NCBI RefSeq assembly: GCF_014203125.1
Contig: NZ_JACHIH010000026.1
Coordinates: 1-64,000 of the forward strand
DNA: 64,000 nucleotides
Direction: 5' to 3'
Source: Rhodopseudomonas rhenobacensis
GTDB lineage: Bacteria; Pseudomonadota; Alphaproteobacteria; Rhizobiales; Xanthobacteraceae
A program made the translations under genes and the position numbers. Position 1 is the first letter of the stretch. Each line of letters begins with the position of its first letter. The notes below the pieces were generated by a model, which made no database searches, had not been told where the DNA came from, and worked only from the letters and a program-made list of their open reading frames with translations. Shown here in pieces: positions 27,890-35,833 of this stretch.

Positions 27890-29632
27890 TCAGGCGGAGG
27901 CGCGGATGCGCTGCTTGTCGTAGAGGTCCTTCTCGTCGTCGGCGATCGGCACGATGTAAGGCTCGACCGCGCGCTTCTCGCTCGACATCTTGCCGTCCTT
28001 CTTGCTGAGCAGCGTGTGGCAGAACCAGTTGTCGTCGTCCTTCTCCGGATAATCGGTGCGCAGATGATAGAGTCCCCAGCGGCTCTCGGTGCGATACAGC
28101 GAGGCGTGCGCCGCCATGTCGGCGCAATCGACGATCGACTGGGTCTCCAACGCGCGCAGCAATTCGTGGGAATTGCGGGCGATCATCCGGTTCTCCATGT
28201 CGTCGCGCACTTCGGCGAGCCGGCGCTGGCCGAGCTCGAATTTGCGCGTCACCTTCGGCGGCTGCAGATAATCGTTCACCAGCCGGCGCGCCTTGTATTC
28301 GATCTGGTTCGGCGGCACGCCGTCCTCGCGCTTGGTCGGCGCCATCACCCGGTCGCGCTCGCGCGCGACATCCGCGGCGTCAAAATCAGCAAAATCGGTA
28401 TTGTCGGCATAGTCCATCGCGTGGGTGCCGGCGACCGCGCCGTTGGTGAACGCGCCGAGCATGTAGTTGTGCGGCACGCTGGCCATGTCGCCGGCGGCAT
28501 AGAGGCCGGGGATCGTGGTGCGGGCGAATTCGTCGACGAACACGCCCGACGCGCTGTGGCCGGAGCAGAAGCCGATCTCCGAGATATGCATCTCGATCGG
28601 CTGCTCGCGATAGTTGGTTCCGCGGCCCTCGTGGAACAGCCCGCGGGTCGGGCGCTCGACCTTGTGCAGCGTGGTCTCGATCTCGCTGATGGTGTCGTCG
28701 TGCAGATGGTTGAGCTGCAGGAACACCGGGCCCTTGCCGGATTGCAGCTCGTTGTAGAACTCAAGCATCATCTGGCCGGACCAGTAATCGCATTCGATGA
28801 ACCGCGCGCCTTCGTTGTTGGCGGTGAAGGCGCCGTAGGGGCCGGCGACATAGGCGCAGGCCGGACCGTTGTAGTCCTTGATCAACGGATTGATCTGGAA
28901 GCACTCGAGATTGGCGAGTGCCGCGCCGGCATGATACGCCATCGCATAGCCGTCACCGGAATTCGCGGCGTTCTCGTAGGTGCCGAACATGTAGCCCGAG
29001 GTCGGCAGCCCGAGCCGGCCGGCGGCGCCCATGCAGAGAATCACTGCTTTGGCCTTGATCACCAGGATTTCCGCGGTGCGCGTATTGACGCTGATCGCGC
29101 CGGCGATGCGGCCGTCGGTGCCGGTGAGCAGGCGCGTCGCCATGTAGCGATTCGAGATCAGGATGCGGGCGCGGCGCAGCTGCCGATAGATTGCCTTCTT
29201 GACGGTCTCGCCGTTCGGCATCGGCAGCACGTAGGTGCCGATGTGATGCACCTTCTTGACCGCGTAGTCGCCGTTCTCGTTCTTCAAAAAGCGGATGCCG
29301 AACGAGTCGAGCTCCTCGATGATCGAGTAGCACTGCTCGGCGTATTTATAGACCGCCTTCTGATCGACGATGCCGTCATTGGCGATGGTGATTTCCTTGG
29401 TGTATTGCTCCGGCGTGGCGTAGCCCGGGATCACCGCGTTGTTGAGCCCGTCCATGCCCATCGAGATCGCGCCGGAGCGCTTGACGTTGGCCTTTTCCAG
29501 CAGCACCACATTGGCCTTCGGATTCTTCAGCTTGGCCTTCAGCGCCGCCATCGGCCCCGCGGTTCCGCCGCCGATCACCAGCACGTCGCAGGACACTTCA
29601 GACAGGCCGTCGAGAATTTGGTCCATCGCCAT
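27890..29632 (-). CDS. AprA-like FAD-dependent oxidoreductase, large subunit
   Basis: A 580-residue flavoprotein of the succinate dehydrogenase/fumarate reductase superfamily. The dinucleotide-binding loop is VLVIGGGTAGPMAALKAKL (about residues 17-35). The following KANVKRSGAISMGMDGLNNA is much closer to adenylylsulfate reductase AprA than to SdhA. The C-terminal FAD site motif is GLYAAGDMASVPHNYMLGAF. The catalytic identity is open: it could be a sulfur oxidoreductase, but the substrate-binding residues cannot be checked by eye. First gene of the operon flavoprotein-ferredoxin-HEAT; motif site B lies 93 bases upstream. Confidence 0.88.
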   Translation of the reverse strand: MAMDQILDGLSEVSCDVLVIGGGTAGPMAALKAKLKNPKANVVLLEKANVKRSGAISMGMDGLNNAVIPGYATPEQYTKEITIANDGIVDQKAVYKYAEQCYSIIEELDSFGIRFLKNENGDYAVKKVHHIGTYVLPMPNGETVKKAIYRQLRRARILISNRYMATRLLTGTDGRIAGAISVNTRTAEILVIKAKAVILCMGAAGRLGLPTSGYMFGTYENAANSGDGYAMAYHAGAALANLECFQINPLIKDYNGPACAYVAGPYGAFTANNEGARFIECDYWSGQMMLEFYNELQSGKGPVFLQLNHLHDDTISEIETTLHKVERPTRGLFHEGRGTNYREQPIEMHISEIGFCSGHSASGVFVDEFARTTIPGLYAAGDMASVPHNYMLGAFTNGAVAGTHAMDYADNTDFADFDAADVARERDRVMAPTKREDGVPPNQIEYKARRLVNDYLQPPKVTRKFELGQRRLAEVRDDMENRMIARNSHELLRALETQSIVDCADMAAHASLYRTESRWGLYHLRTDYPEKDDDNWFCHTLLSKKDGKMSSEKRAVEPYIVPIADDEKDLYDKQRIRASA

Positions 29633-29701
29633 CGCTCATTCCCTCGCAGGTTCGCAGCAATTTCCATCCCACCGCGGTGAACATGGACTACTGCCAGATT
29701 A

Positions 29702-29717
29702 GGTCGATCGCTCGACC
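29702..29717. promoter_or_regulatory. Inverted repeat upstream of the flavoprotein operon
   Basis: GGTCGA and TCGACC flank TCGC, eight bases from motif site B. Possibly part of the same operator or a second regulator site. Only one copy was noticed. Confidence 0.3.
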
Positions 29718-29724
29718 GGGATAG

Positions 29725-29734
29725 CAATTAGTTG
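29725..29734 (+). promoter_or_regulatory. Cluster motif CRATTARTTG, site B
   Basis: CAATTAGTTG, identical to site A. It lies 93 bases upstream of the flavoprotein start (which reads leftward), a normal operator or promoter distance. Confidence 0.55.
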
Positions 29735-29780
29735 TCAGGCTTTTCGCATTGTCTTGTTGAGGCGCGCAGCACAACTACGC

Positions 29781-29890
29781 CGTCATTCCGGGACCCGCGC
29801 AGCGACAGCTGCGTGGGAACCCGGACTCTCGCAGCAATGCTTGCAGCAAGATTCCGGGTTCGCTCGCCAAGAGCGCGCGCCCCGGAATGC
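29781..29890. repeat. Dispersed inverted repeat, family C
   Basis: Copy with left end CGTCATTCCGGGACCCGCG and right end GCGCGCCCCGGAATGC; internal GATTCCGGGTTCGCTC matches other copies. It lies immediately downstream of the ferredoxin-NADP reductase stop (that gene reads leftward), so it could serve as that gene's terminator. Confidence 0.75.
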
Positions 29891-29904
29891 CTCGTGGTGT
29901 GCGC

Positions 29905-30678
29905 TCAGCGCTCGACGAAGGCTTTTTCGATCACGAAATGCCCGGGCTCGCTGTGGCTGCCTTCGACAAAGCCGCGCTGCTCCAACATCACGTGCAAGTC
30001 TTCCAGCATGCCGGGGCTGCCGCACAGCATGATGCGATCGGTGGCCAGATCCAGCGGCGGAAGGCCGATGTCGTCGAACAATTGCGCAGACGCGATCAGA
30101 TCGGTGACGCGGCCGCGATTGCGGAACGGCTCGCGGGTCACCGTCGGGTAGTAGATGAATTGCTCGGCCATCAGCGGGCCGAACAACTCGTCGGCGCTAA
30201 GCGTCGCCACCAGTTGCTCGCCATAGGCCAGTTCCGAGACCTGCCGGCAGCCGTGCACCAGGATGATGGTTTCGAAACGGTCGTAGATGTCGGGGTCCTT
30301 GATCAGGCTGGCGAACGGCGCGAGGCCGGTGCCGGTCGACAGCAGCAACAGCCGCTTGCCGGCGATCAGGTTGTCGGCGATCAGCGTGCCGGTGGCCTTG
30401 CGGCCGACCAGGATGGTGTCACCCTCCTTGATCTGTTGCAGCCGCGAGGTCAGCGGCCCGTCCGTAACCTTGATGCTGAAGAATTCCAGCGCCTCTTCGT
30501 GATTGGCGCTGGCCATGCTGTAGGCCCGCAGCAACGGCCTGCCGTCGACCTCGAGCCCGATCATCGCGAACTGGCCGTTGAGGAACCGAAAGCCGGAATT
30601 GCGGGTGGCGGTGAAGCTGAACAGCGTGTCGGTCCAATGCTTGACCGACAGCACCTGTTCGCGATGAAATGCGCTCAT
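29905..30678 (-). CDS. fpr: Ferredoxin--NADP reductase
   Basis: A 257-residue FAD enzyme of the bacterial Fpr type. The FAD motif LRAYSMASANHEE is around residues 50-62, followed by the phosphate-binding segment. The NADP domain begins near LLSTGTGLAPFASLIKDPDIY. The aromatic C-terminal end (SEPGHFVIEKAFVER) is that of the alphaproteobacterial subclass I. I chose ATG at 30678 (MSAFHREQVL) because the family begins there; the longer frame to 30786 has a basic, unsupported leader. Reads leftward and is divergent from the DUF971 gene. It would supply or take electrons from the AprB-like ferredoxin of the neighbouring operon. Confidence 0.92.
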   Translation of the reverse strand: MSAFHREQVLSVKHWTDTLFSFTATRNSGFRFLNGQFAMIGLEVDGRPLLRAYSMASANHEEALEFFSIKVTDGPLTSRLQQIKEGDTILVGRKATGTLIADNLIAGKRLLLLSTGTGLAPFASLIKDPDIYDRFETIILVHGCRQVSELAYGEQLVATLSADELFGPLMAEQFIYYPTVTREPFRNRGRVTDLIASAQLFDDIGLPPLDLATDRIMLCGSPGMLEDLHVMLEQRGFVEGSHSEPGHFVIEKAFVER

Positions 30679-30795
30679 GGTTGGACTCTCGCTAAGTGAT
30701 GAAGGGGCGGCACGCGATGATCGACGAACGTGCGGCGTGGCAGGAGTGTCGATCGGGTCGGCGGCGCGGCGCAATCGAGCCGCCAAGATCGCGGT

Positions 30796-30805
30796 CGATT
30801 AATTG
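30796..30805 (+). promoter_or_regulatory. Cluster motif CRATTARTTG, site C
   Basis: CGATTAATTG. It lies in the divergent promoter region, 117 bases from the reductase start and 120 bases before the DUF971 start, so it could serve both genes. Confidence 0.5.
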
Positions 30806-30925
30806 CGAAATTGATGGCGCTGCCTAACAGGCGCGCATCGCGCGCTAACAACGCGCAGGCTTTGGCAACAAATTGCTCGCGGGCGAGTTCGCGCGATGCT
30901 CCGATGCAGCATCGGAGGAACCACC

Positions 30926-31234
30926 ATGTCCGCCTTGATGACCAAGCCCGTCGCCGCGCCGACCGCGATTGCGGTGAGCGAACATCTCGACCGGCTGGAG
31001 CTGACGATGGAAGGCCAGCGGCTTGAGTTGTCCGCTGGGCGGTTGCGCGCCGCCTGCAAATGCGCGCATTGCCTGCGCGCCCGCATCGACGGGGTGTTTC
31101 CCGCACAATTCGACGGCATCGCCATCACCACGGTGGCGCCGATCGGCGGTTACGCGGTCAACATCGGATTTTCCGATGGGCATGTGCGCGGCATCTATCC
31201 CTGGGCCTATCTGCTGCAACTGAGCGCTGCGTAA
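30926..31234 (+). CDS. DUF971 domain protein
   Basis: A 102-residue protein made almost entirely of one DUF971 domain (the gamma-butyrobetaine-hydroxylase N-terminal-like fold). The cysteine motif CKCAHCLRAR (about residues 49-58) could bind zinc or an Fe-S centre, followed by the family's HVRGIYPWAYL signature. The start at 30926 has a strong GGAGGA seven bases before it; an upstream frame start is not needed. DUF971 proteins are linked to iron-sulfur protein maturation, which fits a cluster encoding Fe-S and flavin redox proteins. Function otherwise unproven. Confidence 0.88.
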   Translation: MSALMTKPVAAPTAIAVSEHLDRLELTMEGQRLELSAGRLRAACKCAHCLRARIDGVFPAQFDGIAITTVAPIGGYAVNIGFSDGHVRGIYPWAYLLQLSAA

Positions 31235-31349
31235 CGCGATCCCACGACATACGCGCGGAACCCGACGTTCGCTACGCGCTCTTTTGATTGATTCTATCTT
31301 GGCACGATGCTTGCTGCGCTTTTCGCAAATAATAACGGCGGAGCGCGCG

Positions 31350-32135
31350 ATGCAGAGCTATGCGGGGGGTAAAGCGGCCTCTGGTCAGCACCTCACGACA
31401 CGCCACCTCCCGACGCCATCGGCCACCCAATCGCTATTGTTGACCGAGAGCGCCCGTTCGATCGGCGGGCCGCCGTCGTTGTTCGATGCGCTGACGCCGC
31501 ACGATCGCGAGGTGGTTCTGCGCCACGGCCGCCGCAAGGTGCTGTATCGCGGTAAGACGCTGTTCAACCAGGGCGCCAAGCACGACGGCATCTATCTGAT
31601 CGAGACCGGGCGAATCCGGGTGTTCTACACCGCGCCGTCCGGACGCGAGATCACGCTGGCCTATTGGCACCCCGGCAATTTCGTCGGCGGGCCGGAGGTC
31701 TTCGGCTGCGGCGTGCATCAATGGTCGGGCGTCGCCACCAGCAATTCCAACGTCCTGCAGTTGCCCGGCAAGGATCTTCGCGCGCTGGTCGTCGAGGTTC
31801 CGAATCTCGCGATCGGCCTGATCGAAGGCCTCACCTTCAAGGGCAAGTGCTACTCGGCGCTGGCGCAGATGCTCGGCACCCGTTCGATCACCGAACGGCT
31901 GGCGCACCTGCTGCTACATCTGGCGCAGCTCTACGGCGTCGAGGATCCGGAGGGCGTGCTGATCGGTTCCGCCTTCACCCACGCCGATCTCGCCCACATG
32001 GTCGGCGCCACCCGGCAATGGGTGACGATCAGCCTGAAACGCATGCAGGAGAAAGGCATCGTGACGACGCGGCGCTCGCAGATCGTGGTGATCCGCGCCG
32101 ACCTGTTGCAGGAGATGAAAGGGTTAGGCGACTGA
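31350..32135 (+). CDS. Crp/Fnr family transcriptional regulator
   Basis: A 261-residue regulator. The cyclic-nucleotide-like beta-roll spans about residues 40-160 (KTLFNQGAKHDGIYLIETGRI at its core). The dimer helix is followed by the helix-turn-helix with recognition region HADLAHMVGATRQWVTISLKRMQ. The usual Arg-Glu of Crp/Fnr recognition helices is Arg-Gln here, so its binding site should differ from TGTGA or TTGAT. No N-terminal cysteine cluster of the Fnr kind is present, so oxygen sensing by 4Fe-4S is unlikely. I chose ATG at 31350, following GGCGGAG. Lying in the middle of the cluster, it is the prime candidate for the factor binding CRATTARTTG. Confidence 0.88.
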   Translation: MQSYAGGKAASGQHLTTRHLPTPSATQSLLLTESARSIGGPPSLFDALTPHDREVVLRHGRRKVLYRGKTLFNQGAKHDGIYLIETGRIRVFYTAPSGREITLAYWHPGNFVGGPEVFGCGVHQWSGVATSNSNVLQLPGKDLRALVVEVPNLAIGLIEGLTFKGKCYSALAQMLGTRSITERLAHLLLHLAQLYGVEDPEGVLIGSAFTHADLAHMVGATRQWVTISLKRMQEKGIVTTRRSQIVVIRADLLQEMKGLGD

Positions 32136-32202
32136 GCGCTGCCCAGAGATGCGGCGTTGCGCGGGCAAATCGCTTAAGCCCTGGGCAGCGTCGCTTTCAG
32201 GG

Positions 32203-32212
32203 CAACTAATCG
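32203..32212 (-). promoter_or_regulatory. Cluster motif CRATTARTTG, site D
   Basis: CGATTAGTTG on the minus strand. It lies 102 bases upstream of the binding-protein start. Confidence 0.5.
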
Positions 32213-32314
32213 ACCGCCCGGGCGCGACGGTGTTTGCGCCGCTGTCAATATCGACAAAGGATATTGCCAACGGGGAACGCACCCGGGACGCATCAAACAC
32301 CGAGAGGGTCTGCC

Positions 32315-33739
32315 ATGGGTCGCATGTCGAAGTATCGCGTTCTGTCCGCCGCCGCCGTCGCCAGCGCGGCCTTGGCCGCAGCGCCGGCCGCCAGCGCGCA
32401 GACCACCGTCACCATCGGCATTGGCACCCAGGACACCACCACCAACACCGCGACCACCGGGACGATCATCCGCCAGCTGCATCTGTTGGAGAAGTATCTG
32501 CCGACCGACGGCAAATACGCCACCATCAAGTTCGAGCTGGAGTGGCAGAACTTTACGTCAGGCCCGCCTGTCACCAACGGCATGATGGCGAACAAGCTGC
32601 AGTTCGGCATGATGGGCGACTACCCGCTGGTGGTGAACGGCTTCACCTTCGACAACAATCCGGAGAGCAAGAGCCGGCTGATCGCGGTCTCGGCCTATAG
32701 CCTCGACGGCTCGGGCAACGGCCTCGTGGTCCACAAGGACTCGCCGTATTACGAACTCTCCGACCTCAAGGGCAAGCTGGTCAGCGTGCCGTTCGGCTCC
32801 GCCGCGCACGGCATGATGCTGAAGGCGATGCAGGACCGCAAATGGCCGGCGGATTACTTCCAGCTGGTGAGCCAGAGCCCCGAAGTCGGCTCCACCAACC
32901 TGCAGGAAAAGAAGATCGACGGCCACGCCGATTTCGTGCCGTTCGCCGAGCTTTTGCCGTTTCGCGGCTACGCGCGCAAGATCTTCGACGGCGTCGAGAC
33001 CAATCTGCCAACCTGGCACGGCGTGGTGGCGCGCACCGACTTCGCCGAGAAATATCCCGAAGTGGTGGTGGCCTATCTGAAGGCGGTGATCGCCGCCAAC
33101 GCCTGGCTGCGCGAAGATCCGAAGCGCGCCGCGGAAAAGATCCAGGACTGGACCGGGATCAACAAGGAAGTGGTCTATATCTTCCTCGGCCCCGGCGGCA
33201 ACATGACCACCGATCCCACCATCAAGCCGCAACTGATCGAGGCCGCCGCCACCGACGTCAAGGTGCTGCAGAATCTCGGCCGCATGAAGGAGTTCGATCC
33301 GAATAAGTGGGTCGACGACAGGTATCTGCGCAAGGCCTATGCGGAATTGCACATGGACTATGACGCCGCGCTGAAAAGCACCAAGAACTACGAGATCGCC
33401 GGCGAGGACAAGTTCTGCAAGAGGCCGATCGGCGATCCGCGCAAGGCCGGCGAGGTCTGGGTCGAGGGCGAAGCCATCGCGCCGTTCTCCAGCGCCGCCT
33501 GCACGCTCGGCGCCTATGCGGACAGCAAGGCCAAGGGCAAGAAGATCAATGTCGCCTATGTGTTCGACACCGCCCGCGGCATCAAGCTGTTCGCGGATCA
33601 AGCCTACTTCGTGGCCGGCGGCAACAACGAGCTGTCGCCGTTCCTGCTGAAGAAGGACGCCGAGGCCTACGCCACCCAGGTCAGCGGCAAGGTGCTGAGC
33701 TTCGACGACGCGTTGAAGTCAGTGGTCAGCGGAGGTTGA
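32315..33739 (+). CDS. ABC importer substrate-binding protein with a NosL-like C-terminal domain
   Basis: A 474-residue periplasmic protein. A signal peptide (SKYRVLSAAAVASAALAAAPAASAQ) leads to a solute-binding domain of the NitT/TauT (SsuA-like) type, about residues 27-360 (ANKLQFGMMGDYPLVVNGF; LISDL-type turns such as YYELSDLKGKLVSVPFGSAA). The C-terminal 110 residues, with a CxLG segment and AYFVAGGNNELSPFLLKKDAEAYATQVSG, resemble the NosL/nitrous-oxide-reductase accessory fold. Such a fusion is uncommon: normal relatives are about 330 residues. The start follows GAGAGGG. First gene of the importer operon with a permease and an ATPase. The ligand could be a sulfonate, nitrile or similar anion. 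Confidence 0.82.
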   Translation: MGRMSKYRVLSAAAVASAALAAAPAASAQTTVTIGIGTQDTTTNTATTGTIIRQLHLLEKYLPTDGKYATIKFELEWQNFTSGPPVTNGMMANKLQFGMMGDYPLVVNGFTFDNNPESKSRLIAVSAYSLDGSGNGLVVHKDSPYYELSDLKGKLVSVPFGSAAHGMMLKAMQDRKWPADYFQLVSQSPEVGSTNLQEKKIDGHADFVPFAELLPFRGYARKIFDGVETNLPTWHGVVARTDFAEKYPEVVVAYLKAVIAANAWLREDPKRAAEKIQDWTGINKEVVYIFLGPGGNMTTDPTIKPQLIEAAATDVKVLQNLGRMKEFDPNKWVDDRYLRKAYAELHMDYDAALKSTKNYEIAGEDKFCKRPIGDPRKAGEVWVEGEAIAPFSSAACTLGAYADSKAKGKKINVAYVFDTARGIKLFADQAYFVAGGNNELSPFLLKKDAEAYATQVSGKVLSFDDALKSVVSGG

Positions 33740-33741
33740 TC

Positions 33742-34653
33742 GTGGAAATCGCCCAACTTCGACGACGAGAGGCGTCCGAGATGGCACAGCCCGCGGATCT
33801 GCTTACCGGCATGCCGGCCGGCACCGCGCCGCCCGCCGCGCCGCCCCGGCCGGTATGGCTCTATGTCCGGCGCTGGCTCGCGCTCAATTCAGAAGCGCTG
33901 CGCGCGGTGCTGATCGGCGCCGTGGCGCTGGGGCTGTTTCTGCTGGCGTGGCATCTGCTCACCACCTATCGCGTGGTGTTCTTCGTCCGCTTCACCAACG
34001 TGCCCTCGCCGGCGGCGGTGTATGAGAGCCTGACGCGGGCGATGCACGATTCCAAATTCATGATGCACGTGCTGCTCAGCTGCCGGCGCATCCTGATCGG
34101 CTTCTCGCTGGCGGCGCTGGTCGCGGTGCCGCTCGGGCTGCTGATGGGGCGGTTCAAGCTCATTCACGAGACGCTGTTTCCGATCACCGAGATCCTGCGA
34201 CCGATCCCGGCGATCGCCTGGGTGCCGATGGCGATCATGCTGTGGCCGACCAACGAGCAGAGCATCGTGTTCATCACCTTCCTCGGCTCGTTCTTTCCGA
34301 TCCTGGTCAACACCCTGCACGGCATGTCGCTGGTCGATCCGGTGCTGGTGCGCGCCTCGCAATGCCTCGGCGCCCGCGAGGTCTCGATCTTCCGCGAAGT
34401 GTATTTCCCGGCCTCATTGCCGCACATCTTCACCGGCCTCACCGTCGGCATGGGCGTCGCCTGGGTGTCGCTGATCGCCGCCGAGATGATCTCGGGCCAA
34501 TACGGCATCGGTTACTTCACCTGGGAGGCCTACTCGCTGGTGCAATATTCCGACATCGCGCTGGGAATGATCTGCATCGGCGTGCTCGGGCTCGGCTCCA
34601 GCACGCTGATCCGGGGGCTCGGACGCCTCGTCATGCCGTGGAACAGAACATGA
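33742..34653 (+). CDS. ABC importer permease (SsuC/TauC type)
   Basis: A 303-residue permease with about six helices. The EAA-type cytoplasmic loop appears as LVRASQCLGAREVSIFREVYFPASLP, which contacts the ATPase. Helices include VLIGAVALGLFLLAWHLL and ITFLGSFFPILVNTLHGMSL. I chose GTG at 33742: GGAGG lies six bases before it, whereas the earlier TTG at 33736 has no room and the ATG at 33781 is further away. It overlaps the ATPase start by four bases (ATGA). Confidence 0.9.
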   Translation: MEIAQLRRREASEMAQPADLLTGMPAGTAPPAAPPRPVWLYVRRWLALNSEALRAVLIGAVALGLFLLAWHLLTTYRVVFFVRFTNVPSPAAVYESLTRAMHDSKFMMHVLLSCRRILIGFSLAALVAVPLGLLMGRFKLIHETLFPITEILRPIPAIAWVPMAIMLWPTNEQSIVFITFLGSFFPILVNTLHGMSLVDPVLVRASQCLGAREVSIFREVYFPASLPHIFTGLTVGMGVAWVSLIAAEMISGQYGIGYFTWEAYSLVQYSDIALGMICIGVLGLGSSTLIRGLGRLVMPWNRT

Positions 34654-35516
34654 GCGACATCAAGCAGACCAGGGGCCATGTCGAGGTCCGCGATTTCGGG
34701 CTGAGCTACCCGACGCTGGACGGGCCGATGCCGGCGGTCACCAACGCCTCGATCCACATCAACCCCGGCGAATTTGTTTCCATCGTCGGACCCTCCGGCT
34801 GCGGCAAGTCCACGCTGCTCAACGCGGTCGCGGGGTTCCTCAAACCGACGGTCGGCAGCGTCACCGTCGACGGCGAAGCGGTCGACGGCCCCAGCGCCGA
34901 ACGCGGCATGGTGTTTCAGCAGTACTCGCTGTTTCCGTGGAAGACGGTGAAGGGCAATGTCGAATTCGGCATGAAGATGAAGCATCTCGACAAGGCGAGC
35001 CGCGACCGCGCGGCGCGCACGCTGCTCGGGATCACCGGCCTCACCGCGTTCGAGAACAAATATCCGGACAGCCTGTCCGGCGGCATGAAGCAGCGGGTCG
35101 GCATCGTCCGCGCGCTGGCGACGGGCCCGAAGGTGCTGCTGTGCGACGAGCCGTTCGGCGCGCTCGACGCCCAGACCCGGGTGATCATGCAGCAGATCCT
35201 CACCAACATGTGGCAGCGGCTGAAGATCTCGGTGCTGTTCGTCACCCACGACATCGACGAGGCGATCTTCCTGTCCGACCGGGTGTATTGCATGACCGCG
35301 CGCCCCGGCGCCATCAAGGCCGAGATCGCGATTCCGCTGGAGCGGCCGCGGCAGCAGTCGATGATGATGTCGTCGGAATTTCTGGCGCTGCGCCGCGGGC
35401 TGATGTCGCTGATCCGCGAGGAAAGCCTCAAGGCGATGGGCGGCGAAATCAGCGACCTCGCGCTGGAAGGTCTCAGCATCGACATGCACGGGCAGAGTTT
35501 TGCCGACGTGGTGTAA
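34650..35516 (+). CDS. ABC importer ATPase (SsuB/TauB type)
   Basis: A 288-residue ATPase. Walker A GPSGCGKST is near residues 46-54; the Q-loop MVFQQYSLFPWK near 88; the signature LSGGMKQRVGIVRAL near 141; and Walker B LLCDEPFGALD near 163, followed by the His of VLFVTHDIDEA. The best match is the nitrate/sulfonate/taurine import class. It overlaps the permease by four bases. Last gene of the importer operon; the hypothetical gene converges on it with 23 bases between, leaving little room for a terminator. Confidence 0.92.
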   Translation: MSDIKQTRGHVEVRDFGLSYPTLDGPMPAVTNASIHINPGEFVSIVGPSGCGKSTLLNAVAGFLKPTVGSVTVDGEAVDGPSAERGMVFQQYSLFPWKTVKGNVEFGMKMKHLDKASRDRAARTLLGITGLTAFENKYPDSLSGGMKQRVGIVRALATGPKVLLCDEPFGALDAQTRVIMQQILTNMWQRLKISVLFVTHDIDEAIFLSDRVYCMTARPGAIKAEIAIPLERPRQQSMMMSSEFLALRRGLMSLIREESLKAMGGEISDLALEGLSIDMHGQSFADVV

Positions 35517-35539
35517 TGGCGGACGCAGGGTTCGGACGC

Positions 35540-35749
35540 CTAGCCTTCCATGAATTTGATGGTGGAGACCGGCCAGACGCCTTGATGGCCGGCGATTGCC
35601 AGCCGCAAGCCGTGCGACTCGTCGAGCAGCACCCGCTCGACCGTGCCGGCCTTGCCGTCGGTCAACACCACGCTCTTGCCCAGCAATTCCTCCTCGGCCG
35701 ATCCGAACTCGCGGAGAATGGCCAACGCATGGGCTCTGGTTTTGGTCAT
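35540..35749 (-). CDS. Small hypothetical protein, PRC-barrel-like
   Basis: A 69-residue protein. The segment SVVLTDGKAGTVERVLLDESHGLRLAIAG alternates short beta strands and charged turns as in a small PRC-barrel or SH3-like fold. I do not recognise a named family. Convergent with the ABC ATPase gene. Confidence 0.6.
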   Translation of the reverse strand: MTKTRAHALAILREFGSAEEELLGKSVVLTDGKAGTVERVLLDESHGLRLAIAGHQGVWPVSTIKFMEG

Positions 35750-35833
35750 CGGATCTCCGGTATAGATCGGACAGGCGCCCTGGCTGAAGCCGCGCCTCGC
35801 TCATGCACGGCAAATTTGGCCGCGATGCGTCGA

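Noticed and set aside
27881..29680. Plus-strand 599-codon frame opposite the flavoprotein
   Set aside because: Shadow; the flavoprotein has FAD motifs and operon context.
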